Source: Microbacterium hydrocarbonoxydans (lineage in GTDB: Bacteria; Actinomycetota; Actinomycetes; Actinomycetales; Microbacteriaceae). Taken from it: 64,000 bases of DNA. This document shows positions 37,906 through 45,690 of this stretch, in pieces (within the stretch, counting starts at the first letter, position 1; every line of letters starts with the position of its first letter). The DNA lies in NCBI RefSeq assembly GCF_900105205.1, contig NZ_FNSQ01000005.1, forward strand, positions 2,852,001 to 2,916,000, read 5' to 3'. Below the pieces are notes generated by a model. That model was given only the letters and a program-made list of their open reading frames with translations. It made no database searches and was not told where the DNA came from. The position numbers and the translations under genes were made by a program.

Positions 37906-38883
37906 TCAGGGCGCCGGGGGCCGCGCCACCAGGAGCTCGCCGTCGCCCCTCACGTCGAGCGCTCCGGCGGCGTCCGGCACGAGCAGTGTGGTGCCCGCGG
38001 GGTGGGTCTTCCCGTCCACGGCGACCACGCCCGCGCTCACGATCACGACCGCGAAGCCTCGGTCGACGATCGCTGCTGCGCGCGCGGGAACCCGCTCGAG
38101 TCGAAAGTACTCGTCAGCGGCCGAGGGAAAGGCGGAACCTGATCCGGGCGCGGTGGAGACGAGTGCGGCGAGCTCTGTGGCCGATCGCGCGGTCGTGGTG
38201 ACCGCGGCGAGCGCCCGGTCGAAGCCGAGGCCGAGATGGCCGACCGCCGCGCCGTCGATCGCGAAGTCTCCCCACTCGAGAAGGATCGACAGGTCTTCGG
38301 GCTGCTGCAGCTCGAGCAGCAGCACGCCGGCGCCGATCGCGTGCAGCTCGCCTGGGGGCACCCAGACCACGTCTCCCGCGGCGACCTCGACCTCGTGCAG
38401 CAGACCGAGCAGTGTGGTGGCGTCCTGACGCTCGACGAGCGCGGCGAGATCGGCGGCCTCGACGTCCTGCCGCAGGCCGATGTGCACAGTGCCGCCCTGC
38501 AGGATGTACCAGGCCTCGGCCTTGCCGTGCGCTCGTCCGAGGTGCGTCGCCGCGAAGTCGTCGTGCGGATGCGCGTGCACGGGGAGCCGCTGCCCTGCGT
38601 CCAGCAGCTTCACGAGCAGGCGCGTGTCGGCACCCCACCGTGCGACGTGGTCGGCCCCCAGCCAGGTCACCGGATCGTGCTCGATCGCATCGCGCAGGAT
38701 CCGCCCGTCGGGCAGTGTGGTGAGTCCGACGTCCGGCTCGCCGTTGACGGTGGTCGTCGAGGCGATCCAGTCCTCGGGCTCGCGTGGCGCGTCGGAATCC
38801 TCGCCACGGAACGCACTGATCCGAGCGCCCCCTCGGTAGAAGCGCTCGGCCGGCCGGTTGGACGGCAGCACGATGGGTCTCAC
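37906..38883 (-). CDS. manA: Class I mannose-6-phosphate isomerase-like protein
   Basis: A 325-residue cupin isomerase that interconverts mannose-6-phosphate and fructose-6-phosphate. Zinc-binding residues are in LPVHAHPHDDFAA, KAEAWYIL and PPGELHAIG. Start is GTG 38883, overlapping the upstream kinase stop by 4 bases; a longer frame runs into the kinase gene and is rejected. It closes the sugar operon and would feed fructose-6-phosphate to the ADP-dependent kinase. Another hexose-phosphate isomerisation is possible. Confidence 0.88.
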   Translation of the reverse strand: MRPIVLPSNRPAERFYRGGARISAFRGEDSDAPREPEDWIASTTTVNGEPDVGLTTLPDGRILRDAIEHDPVTWLGADHVARWGADTRLLVKLLDAGQRLPVHAHPHDDFAATHLGRAHGKAEAWYILQGGTVHIGLRQDVEAADLAALVERQDATTLLGLLHEVEVAAGDVVWVPPGELHAIGAGVLLLELQQPEDLSILLEWGDFAIDGAAVGHLGLGFDRALAAVTTTARSATELAALVSTAPGSGSAFPSAADEYFRLERVPARAAAIVDRGFAVVIVSAGVVAVDGKTHPAGTTLLVPDAAGALDVRGDGELLVARPPAP

Positions 38884-40088
38884 ACGCCCTCCTTGGATCG
38901 CACGACTCCGGCGATGAAGCCTCCGACGAAGGTGTCGCCGAGTCCGACGGTGGTGGGGGACGCGACATCGAGCGAGAACGCCCCGACGCCCGCGGCATCG
39001 GCGAGGGCGGCTTCGACAGCAGCGACCAGATCGACCCCTCCCCCATGCCTGCCCATCACGGACGTCTTCTCGACGTCGGCCGCGGTCAGCGCATCGCCGA
39101 CCCGGTAGCGTGTCGCCGCCACCCGGACGGCGCTCTCGAGCGCCGCGCGGTGCTGCCCGGCATCCGGCCCGATGGCGATCGCCCAATAGCGGGTGTGCAC
39201 GACCAGGGTGCGCGCGGGGATGATCATGTGAGCCTCGCGGAGCGCCCGGATCACGTCGACGGCGTCGAGCAGGTTCACCGACCGGCCGAGGTACTCCTGC
39301 AGCTCGTCCTCGTTCATGCCGTACACGTCGATGTGCGGCAGGAGTCGCGCACGGACGGTCTCGGCGAAGCGCCGCGAATAGAACCCCGCGTCCTCGTAGT
39401 AGACGAGGGCGTCGGTCGGCAGGGAGCGCAGCGCGCGCTGGATCTCGGCGAGACGGAGCTCGAGCAGGTCGTGATCCTGCATCGTGTTGAAGCCGGACAC
39501 GAGGAACACCTCCGCGTCCTCGAGCGTCGCGGCGAGGTCGGACGCCAGCAGCATCCTCCTGTTCGGCGGATCGTTCGCGAAGATCAGTCGGTTCGGAGCC
39601 GGCGCGAGGAGGTCGCCGTCGACCAGTCGCACATGCGCCCCCACCGGATACTGCACGATCAGATGCGGATCGAGCGTGTCCTCGGTGGCGGAGCAGATGT
39701 ACGAGAGGGAGGCAGGGAGCAGCCGGCGCACGTTGTCGTCGATGCTGACGAGGTGCTGCACGCTGGGGATGCCGAGCGCATGCAGCACGAGCCCCGCTCG
39801 CACCCCGGTGCCACCGAGCGTGATCTCGTGGGTGAAGTGCGATACGAACGCCTTGATCACCTCCGAGGACGCGACGAACCGTTCCGCCCCGGTGCCGGAG
39901 GCCACGAAGGCGAGCACCGCCACCAGCAATGAGCGTTCATCGGTGATCGGCGCCGTGGTGGTGAGTTCGTGACGACGCACGCCGTGCGCGTGCGCGAGCC
40001 GGTCGAACACCGTCGGATCCCACCTCAGCTCGTAGTCGACGGTGCCGCCGAGTCCGAGTACGAGCGTTCTGTCCACGTCGCCGATCAT
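38880..40088 (-). CDS. ADP-dependent phosphofructokinase/glucokinase family protein
   Basis: A 402-residue sugar kinase of the ADP_PFK_GK family, which uses ADP rather than ATP as phosphoryl donor and is best known from archaea. It begins with LVLGLGGTVDYELRWD, contains LGGTGVRAGLVLHALGIPS and YGMNEDELQEYLG, and ends with the catalytic VGLGDTFVGGF (GXGD) motif. Between the aldolase and manA genes, it would phosphorylate fructose-6-phosphate or a related sugar phosphate. ADP use is inferred from the family. Confidence 0.85.
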   Translation of the reverse strand: MIGDVDRTLVLGLGGTVDYELRWDPTVFDRLAHAHGVRRHELTTTAPITDERSLLVAVLAFVASGTGAERFVASSEVIKAFVSHFTHEITLGGTGVRAGLVLHALGIPSVQHLVSIDDNVRRLLPASLSYICSATEDTLDPHLIVQYPVGAHVRLVDGDLLAPAPNRLIFANDPPNRRMLLASDLAATLEDAEVFLVSGFNTMQDHDLLELRLAEIQRALRSLPTDALVYYEDAGFYSRRFAETVRARLLPHIDVYGMNEDELQEYLGRSVNLLDAVDVIRALREAHMIIPARTLVVHTRYWAIAIGPDAGQHRAALESAVRVAATRYRVGDALTAADVEKTSVMGRHGGGVDLVAAVEAALADAAGVGAFSLDVASPTTVGLGDTFVGGFIAGVVRSKEGV

Positions 40089-40105
40089 CCTTCCGAGATC
40101 CGGAT

Positions 40106-40969
40106 TCAGTACAGCGACGCCTTGCCGTCCGCACCGAACAGCTCGATCTTCTCAGCAGCGGTGGCCTTCATGGCCTCGAGTGCCGCCGGCTGGATCGCGT
40201 TCGGCTCACGCAGACGCTGATCGGTGCCGAGGATCTCGCGCATCCGGTTGTGATACGAGACCTTGATGTCGCTCGAGATGTTGATCTTGTTCACGCCCAG
40301 CTCGACCGCGCGGCGGAGTTCCGCATCCGGGTTGGACGAGCCGCCGTGCAGCACCAGCGGGATGCCGATCGCGGCCTTGATCTCCTCCAGCAGATCATGG
40401 CGCAGCTCGGGGTTCCGGTCGCTCGGGTACAGGCCGTGCGAGGTCCCGATGGCGATCGCGAGGCTGTCGACGCCGGTCTCCTCGACGAAGCGGACCGCGT
40501 CTTCCGGGTTCGTGTAGATGATCTCCGCCGCCCCCGACTCGCCGTAGCTGTCGTTCGCGCCGATCGTGCCCAGTTCGCCCTCGACCTGAATTCCCACGGC
40601 GTGCGCGGCGTCGACCACTTTGCGCGTGAGCGCGACGTTCTCGTCGAACGGCAGGAGCGAGGCGTCGATCATGACCGAGGTGAAGCCCGCCTTGATCGCC
40701 GAGATGATCTGCTCGTAGCTGCCGCCGTGGTCCCAGTGGATCGCGACCGGGACGCTCGACCGGTGCGCGCGGGCGTGCATCGCGGGGATGAGGTCCGTCG
40801 TGATGTGCGACACCTCGTCGGGGTGGATCGCGATGATGACCGGAGCCGCCTTCTCCTCACTGATGTCCATGATGCCGTTGAACATCGCCCAGTCGCTGAT
40901 GTTGAACGCCGGGATGGCGAAGTTGTTCTCGTTGGCGACATCGAGGATGGATTTGCCGGTGTAGAGCAC
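40106..40969 (-). CDS. Class II fructose/tagatose-bisphosphate aldolase
   Basis: A 287-residue zinc aldolase that cleaves a ketose-1,6-bisphosphate into two triose phosphates. Metal ligands and catalytic residues are seen in AIHWDHGGSYE, GELGTIGAND, GTSHGLYP and VLHGGSSNPD. The family includes FbaA, GatY and related enzymes; the exact sugar is open. It sits 17 bases before the ADP-kinase and directly after the sugar permeases, so it serves the pathway fed by this transporter. Confidence 0.92.
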   Translation of the reverse strand: MLYTGKSILDVANENNFAIPAFNISDWAMFNGIMDISEEKAAPVIIAIHPDEVSHITTDLIPAMHARAHRSSVPVAIHWDHGGSYEQIISAIKAGFTSVMIDASLLPFDENVALTRKVVDAAHAVGIQVEGELGTIGANDSYGESGAAEIIYTNPEDAVRFVEETGVDSLAIAIGTSHGLYPSDRNPELRHDLLEEIKAAIGIPLVLHGGSSNPDAELRRAVELGVNKINISSDIKVSYHNRMREILGTDQRLREPNAIQPAALEAMKATAAEKIELFGADGKASLY

Positions 40970-41015
40970 GTGATTTCTCCTGTTTCGTGGTGGTCGTGTG
41001 TCAGCGCGGAGCGGG

Positions 41016-41861
41016 TCAGCTCTTCACGGAGCCGGCCGTGAGACCGCTGATGAAATAGCGCTGGAAGAAGAGGAAGAGGATCAGCACGGGAATCGACCCG
41101 AGCACGCTCATCGCCATGATCTGGTTCCACTCGTACGAGTGCTGCCCCATGAGCAGCTGGATGCCGATGGGCACCGTGCGCATGTCGATGGTGCGGGTCA
41201 GCGTCAGCGCGAACAGGTACTCGTTCCACGCGATCATGAAGGTGTAGATGCCGACCGACACGATGCCGGGGATCGAGATCGGCACGAGGATCCGCCAGAG
41301 GGCGGTCATCGACCCCGCGCCGTCGACGCGCACAGCCTCGTCGAGCTCCTTCGGCAGCGTGTTGAAGTAGCCGGTCATCATGATGATCGCGTAGGGCAGC
41401 GTGAACACCATGTACGTGAGGATCAGCCCGAGATACGAGTTGTAGAGCCCGAGGGCCACCATGAGCCCGAAGTACGGGATCAGGAGGGTGATCGGGGGCA
41501 CAGCCTGCACGCTGACGATCACCACGTTGAGGATGCGCTTGCCTCGGAAGTCGAAGCGGCTGAAGGCGTAGGCCGCCTGAATCGCGACGAGCAGGGTCAG
41601 GATCGTCACCGCACCGGCCACGATGTAGCTGTTCAGGAAGAACCGCATCGTCTCGGGGTTGGTGAAGATCGCGATGTACGCGTCGAACGAGAACGTGTCG
41701 GTGATCAGACGCGGAGGCAGTTCGAAGATCTGCGTGTTCGACTTGAACGAGCTCGACAGCATCCACAGCACGGGCCCTGCGGCGAAGACGGCGCCGAGGA
41801 TGAGCCCGATCATGACGCCGGTCTTCGCGACGCGACGCTGGTTTTGCACGGTGAGAGCCAT
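41016..41861 (-). CDS. Carbohydrate ABC transporter permease (MalG-type)
   Basis: A 281-residue inner-membrane permease with six hydrophobic segments and the ATPase-contact EAA loop (ELDEAVRVDGAGSMTALWRILVPIS). It is the second permease of the sugar operon, separated by two bases from the first. ATG 41861 (MALTVQNQRRVAKTG) is chosen from a much longer frame that overlaps the upstream permease. No ATP-binding gene is in the operon. Confidence 0.94.
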   Translation of the reverse strand: MALTVQNQRRVAKTGVMIGLILGAVFAAGPVLWMLSSSFKSNTQIFELPPRLITDTFSFDAYIAIFTNPETMRFFLNSYIVAGAVTILTLLVAIQAAYAFSRFDFRGKRILNVVIVSVQAVPPITLLIPYFGLMVALGLYNSYLGLILTYMVFTLPYAIIMMTGYFNTLPKELDEAVRVDGAGSMTALWRILVPISIPGIVSVGIYTFMIAWNEYLFALTLTRTIDMRTVPIGIQLLMGQHSYEWNQIMAMSVLGSIPVLILFLFFQRYFISGLTAGSVKS

Positions 41862-41863
41862 GA

Positions 41864-42787
41864 TCAGTCCCTCGCTTTCTGGTGACGGACGTAGAAGACG
41901 GCGAGCACCATCGACATGAGCAGGACCAGCACGGCGGAGGTCGCCGCGAGGGAGAAGTCGTACTTCGCGAAGGCGAGCTTGTAGGTGAAGGTGCTGAGCA
42001 CCTCGGTCACATCGATCGGGCCGCCACCCGTGGTCATCCAGATCAGGGCGAACTGCTGGGACGTCCAGATCAGGTCGAGCAGCACGAGGCTGACGATGAT
42101 CGGTCGCAGCTGCGGGATCGTCACGTTCCAGAACCGCTGCACGGCGCCCGCGCCGTCGACGGTGGCCGCCTCGTTCAGCTCGTTCGGAATGCCCTGGAGA
42201 CCCGCGAGCAGACTCACCATGAAGAACGGATATCCAGCCCAGATGTTGATGAAGATGATGGTGCCGAGCGCGAGCTGCGGCGACGCAAGCCACTCGATGT
42301 CGGTGTTGAGCAGGAAGTTGACGACACCGTTGGGGGCGAGGAGCATGCGCCAGAGGACGGCGATCACGGCGACCGTGAAGAGCCACGGCAGGACGTAGAG
42401 CGCCCGGAAGAACGATCGGGAGAACCGACCGAGCAGCGGACTGTTGAGCATCATGGCGAAGGCGAGACCGAGGACCAGGTGCGCCACCACGCTCGTCACC
42501 GTGAAGAGGATGGTGTTGCCCGTCGCCTTCCAGAAGCGCGGGTCGGACAGGATCTCCACGTAGTTGGCGATCCCGACGAACTCGGGCGACTTGTTCAGGA
42601 TGACGTTGTCCTGGAAGGAGTACCCGATCACCATGACGATCGGCACGATCATCAGCACGAACAGCAGGATGATCGTGGGCGAGAGGAAGGCGTACGACTC
42701 GGTCGTCTTGCGCAGCTGCCGCCGGCGACGCGACAGCGGTACTCCGGTGACGATCACCTCGGTGTCGTCGGACGTTCTCAGACTCAT
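41864..42787 (-). CDS. Carbohydrate ABC transporter permease (MalF-type)
   Basis: A 307-residue permease with six hydrophobic segments and an EAA loop (ELNEAATVDGAGAVQRFWNVTIP). The N-terminus is basic (LSRRRRQLRKTTES) before the first helix. I chose ATG 42787 (MSLRTSDDTEV) with AAGGAG about 13 bases upstream; the frame to 42823 places that ribosome site inside the gene. It pairs with the following MalG-type permease and the upstream lipoprotein. Confidence 0.94.
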   Translation of the reverse strand: MSLRTSDDTEVIVTGVPLSRRRRQLRKTTESYAFLSPTIILLFVLMIVPIVMVIGYSFQDNVILNKSPEFVGIANYVEILSDPRFWKATGNTILFTVTSVVAHLVLGLAFAMMLNSPLLGRFSRSFFRALYVLPWLFTVAVIAVLWRMLLAPNGVVNFLLNTDIEWLASPQLALGTIIFINIWAGYPFFMVSLLAGLQGIPNELNEAATVDGAGAVQRFWNVTIPQLRPIIVSLVLLDLIWTSQQFALIWMTTGGGPIDVTEVLSTFTYKLAFAKYDFSLAATSAVLVLLMSMVLAVFYVRHQKARD

Positions 42788-42869
42788 GGGAAGCGGGGCT
42801 CCTTGGTTGGTCGGGTGCCGCATCGCATCGGGAGCGATGCGGCACCCCGTTCATTCGGGAAGCGGGAGA

Positions 42870-44165
42870 TCAGAACTCCGCTGTCCAGGCCTCCTGCGCC
42901 TTCTTGAGCGCGTCATCGACCGACTGCTGCCCGTCGAAGGCCGACTGCAGCTGCTCTCCGAGCTGACGCATCAGCTCCTCAGCCACCGGGAGCCCGGTGA
43001 ACTCGTTGGCCGGGTAGCCCGCCTGGTAGATCTCGAACGCCTTCTTGAACAGCTCGTCGTCCTCGACGAATCCGGGAACCGACTTCGAGTTGCCGGGGAA
43101 GGCGTTCGCCATCGTGGAGAGCTCGGAGTTCGTCTCCTCGCTCATGAGGAACTCCACCAGCTTGAACGCGGCCTCCTTGTGCTCCGAGTTCTCGGCCACG
43201 CCGATGCCCCAGGATGCATAGGGGATGCCTCGTTCTCCGTCGTAGCCGTCTTCGGCAGGAAGCGCCGAGATCGAGAACTTCAGGTCGGGGTTGGTCTCGC
43301 GGATCAGGTTGATGTGCGCGAGCGAGTCGATCATCATTCCCACGCGACCGTTGGTGAACTCCTCGACCTTGTCCTGCTCCTTCATGGTGAAGGAACCGGA
43401 GGCGATCGAGCCGTCGTCCCACATGCCGCCGATGAAGTCGACGGCCGAGGTCACATCGTCGTTCGTCAGGTCGGGCTGGCCGTCCTTGAGCATCGACCCG
43501 CCGGACGCCCACACCCACGACATGACGTCGTTCTGTACGCCGTTCGGTGCTTCGAGCGACAGCGGGAGGACCCAACCAGAGACGTCGCCGCCGAGCGCCG
43601 ACACCTTCGACGCCGCGTCGGCGAACTCCGTGCGCGTGGCCGGTGGGGCGGTGACGCCCGCATCCGCCAGCAGCGTGTCGTTGGTGAACATCGGGTAGAC
43701 GAAGTTCACCACCGGGATCATGTACGTGCTGTCGTCGACCTGGATCTGGCTGGCGAGCTCGCTGTCGTCGTAGTCGTACTCCTTCATCAGCGCCGTCAGG
43801 TCGGCGATCACGCCCTGGGATGCGAAGTCGTTGACCCAGGCGCCGTCGAGGCCGACGACATCGGGCATGGTGCCGGAGGCGGCTCCCGCGAACAGCTGCT
43901 CCTTGGTCGACGCGTACGGTCCGCTCACGAGCTTGACCGTGATCTCCGGGTTCGCGTCCTCGAACTCATCGATGAGCGCTCGGAACTCACCGTCGGGAAG
44001 CTCGGGCTCCCACCACTGGGCGAACTCGATGGTGACGTCGCCGCCATCCCCGCCCTCGGCTCCGCTGTCTCCTGCCGTGCACCCCGCCACGGCCAGGACC
44101 GTCACGGCTGCCGTCGCTGCACCGGCGAGCTTCAGAATGCGTCGCCCACGCCTCACTGTGATCAT
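42870..44165 (-). CDS. Sugar-binding lipoprotein of ABC importer
   Basis: A 431-residue extracellular solute-binding protein. The signal peptide has a basic start (TVRRGRRILK), a hydrophobic stretch and lipobox VAGC with Cys at about residue 29, so it is membrane-anchored. The mature part has the family-1 pattern ITIEFAQWWEPE-like opening (VTIEFAQWWEPELPDGEF) and KQPVDDALKKAQE-like C-terminus. ATG 44165 sits 5 bases after GAGGAG; the GTG just before it is too close. It is the first gene of the sugar operon. Confidence 0.94.
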   Translation of the reverse strand: MITVRRGRRILKLAGAATAAVTVLAVAGCTAGDSGAEGGDGGDVTIEFAQWWEPELPDGEFRALIDEFEDANPEITVKLVSGPYASTKEQLFAGAASGTMPDVVGLDGAWVNDFASQGVIADLTALMKEYDYDDSELASQIQVDDSTYMIPVVNFVYPMFTNDTLLADAGVTAPPATRTEFADAASKVSALGGDVSGWVLPLSLEAPNGVQNDVMSWVWASGGSMLKDGQPDLTNDDVTSAVDFIGGMWDDGSIASGSFTMKEQDKVEEFTNGRVGMMIDSLAHINLIRETNPDLKFSISALPAEDGYDGERGIPYASWGIGVAENSEHKEAAFKLVEFLMSEETNSELSTMANAFPGNSKSVPGFVEDDELFKKAFEIYQAGYPANEFTGLPVAEELMRQLGEQLQSAFDGQQSVDDALKKAQEAWTAEF

Positions 44166-44229
44166 CACTTCTCCTCTTCGAGATCGTGCCGCATTCGCGC
44201 TTCAGTGCTTGTTCATGCGGTTTTGAGCA

Positions 44230-44259
44230 ATGTTATGCCGTAGTTTGCGGGATCGTCAA
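44230..44259 (-). promoter_or_regulatory. Promoter of the sugar operon
   Basis: TTGACG (44254-44259) and TAACAT (44230-44235) on the minus strand are 18 bases apart, an excellent vegetative match in an AT-rich patch. The stretch from 44169 to 44415 contains only this promoter, the direct repeats and the deoR promoter. Confidence 0.75.
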
Positions 44260-44357
44260 GCTATTCTCTGCAAGAGTTCATACTTGTAACTACAGATTTC
44301 ACGACTGTATCCGCATTCTTCCGCGAAAAACCAGAGTGATCATCTCGACATTCGGAA

Positions 44358-44384
44358 TGCCGATCTCTGCCGAAGTCTGCCGAT
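44358..44384 (+). promoter_or_regulatory. Three 10-bp-phased direct repeats, candidate DeoR operator
   Basis: TGCCGAT, TGCCGAA and TGCCGAT start at 44358, 44368 and 44378, one helical turn apart, and lie just upstream of the regulator's TAGAGA box near 44401. Phased direct repeats are typical of DeoR/GlpR-family operators. Confidence 0.55.
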
Positions 44385-44415
44385 TTATCTGCGCAGCTGT
44401 GCTAGAGATGTCTGC

Positions 44416-45222
44416 ATGGAAGCAACACCGTCGTCCAAGCGCCGACTCCCCGCTGGCCGCAAGGCCGACCTCGCCGCCTACGTCGAACAGGTCGGCGAGG
44501 TGACGGTCGGAGGTCTCGCCGAGCACTTCAGCGTGTCGATCGACACGATCCGACGCGACCTCGATCAGCTCGACCGTGAGGGCGTCGTCATCCGCACGCA
44601 CGGCGGAGCCGTCAGCGCCGAGGGGCAGCTCAAAGACCGGGCGCTCGACGTCCGCCTGCGGCTGCAGACGGAGGAGAAGGAGACGATCGCGCGGCTCGCC
44701 GCAGGGCTCATCGACGACGGAGCGGTCGTGATGCTCAATGCAGGAACGACCACCCTGGCCCTCGCGCGAGCACTCCGCAACCACCGCGATCTGACGATCG
44801 CCACGAACAACCTGCGGATCCCCGCCGAGATCTCACCCTCGGCCTTCCGCGATCTCTACGTGTTCGGTGGCGCTGTGCGAGCGATCACCCAGGCCACGAC
44901 CGGACCCGTCACGTTCATGATGACCCCCGGGGGCCCGGAGGTCGACATCCGCTGCGACCTGGCCCTGATCGCCGTGGGCGCCATCGACGAAGCCGGGTTC
45001 TCGACGTCGAACATGGGCGACGCGAACATGATGGCGGAGATGATCCAGCGCGCCGACCGCACCGCGATCCTCGCGGATTCCTCGAAGTTCGGCCGTCGCC
45101 TGTTCGCTCAGGTCACCACACTCGACCGGGCGGACTACCTGGTCACGGACACTCCCCCTGAGTCCGCTTTCGCGGCTGCTCTCGCGCAGGCGGAGGTCGA
45201 GGTCATCAGCCCCGCCGCGTGA
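44416..45222 (+). CDS. DeoR/GlpR-family sugar regulator
   Basis: A 268-residue regulator with an N-terminal helix-turn-helix (VTVGGLAEHFSVSIDTIRRD, residues about 29-48, then LDREGVVIRTHGGA) and a C-terminal sugar-phosphate sensor domain (LNAGTTTLALARAL, DLALIAVGAIDE, ILADSSKFGR). It is divergent from the sugar operon across 250 bases and probably represses both it and itself. The -10-like TAGAGA ends 7 bases before ATG, suggesting a leaderless mRNA. Confidence 0.92.
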   Translation: MEATPSSKRRLPAGRKADLAAYVEQVGEVTVGGLAEHFSVSIDTIRRDLDQLDREGVVIRTHGGAVSAEGQLKDRALDVRLRLQTEEKETIARLAAGLIDDGAVVMLNAGTTTLALARALRNHRDLTIATNNLRIPAEISPSAFRDLYVFGGAVRAITQATTGPVTFMMTPGGPEVDIRCDLALIAVGAIDEAGFSTSNMGDANMMAEMIQRADRTAILADSSKFGRRLFAQVTTLDRADYLVTDTPPESAFAAALAQAEVEVISPAA

Positions 45223-45280
45223 CCGCTCGCGTGATCACCGCGGCATCCGCCTGATCACCCCTCTCCCGCCGCGGCTTCCG

Positions 45281-45562
45281 GTGGGTGGTCGATTGCGCAT
45301 CGCAACTGCCCGATTCGGATGCTCTTTTGACCCCGCACCGGCGGGAACGTGCGACCCCAGCGCGTGGGTGGTCGATTGCGCATCGCAACTGCCCGATTCG
45401 GATGCTCTATTAACCCCGCACCGGCGGGGAGGCGCCTCATCGACCGTCGGAGCGGCATGAGGCCGAGGCGGCTGAACCCGCCTCGGCATCCTGTGGGTGG
45501 TCAAAAATGCATCGCAACGGCCCGATTCGGATGCTCTTTCGACCATGCATCGGCGGGAACGT
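45281..45562. repeat. Three-copy intergenic repeat cluster
   Basis: Three copies, beginning at 45281, 45364 and 45493, share GTGGGTGGTC, CATCGCAAC(T/G)GCCCGATTCGG and a GCTCT...GACC/AACC ending before a CGGCGGG tail. The GGTC/GACC boundaries make each a roughly 50-base inverted-repeat element. Between copies 2 and 3 are a perfect 10-bp hairpin (45462-45487) and a GCCTCAT/ATGAGGC pair. No gene is credible in 45223-45690. Confidence 0.8.
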
Positions 45563-45623
45563 ATGACATCACCGGACCGGGACGCCGCACGCACGGTGAA
45601 GCCGCCCGGCCGCCGCACGCACG

Positions 45624-45659
45624 ACGAAGGCCGTCGGGATCGCTCCCGACGGCCTTCGT
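45624..45659 (-). terminator. Terminator after the secreted nuclease gene
   Basis: A perfect 16-bp stem (45624-45639 with 45644-45659, loop TCGC) follows the stop codon at 45691 by 31 bases on the minus strand. Confidence 0.8.
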
Positions 45660-45690
45660 GCGTATCAGGCGGACGTGCCGCCTCTCGAGG

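Noticed and set aside
45281..45562. CRISPR array or short repeated protein genes
   Set aside because: Only three copies with unequal, partly conserved intervals; the frames through them have no start signals and stop at different points.
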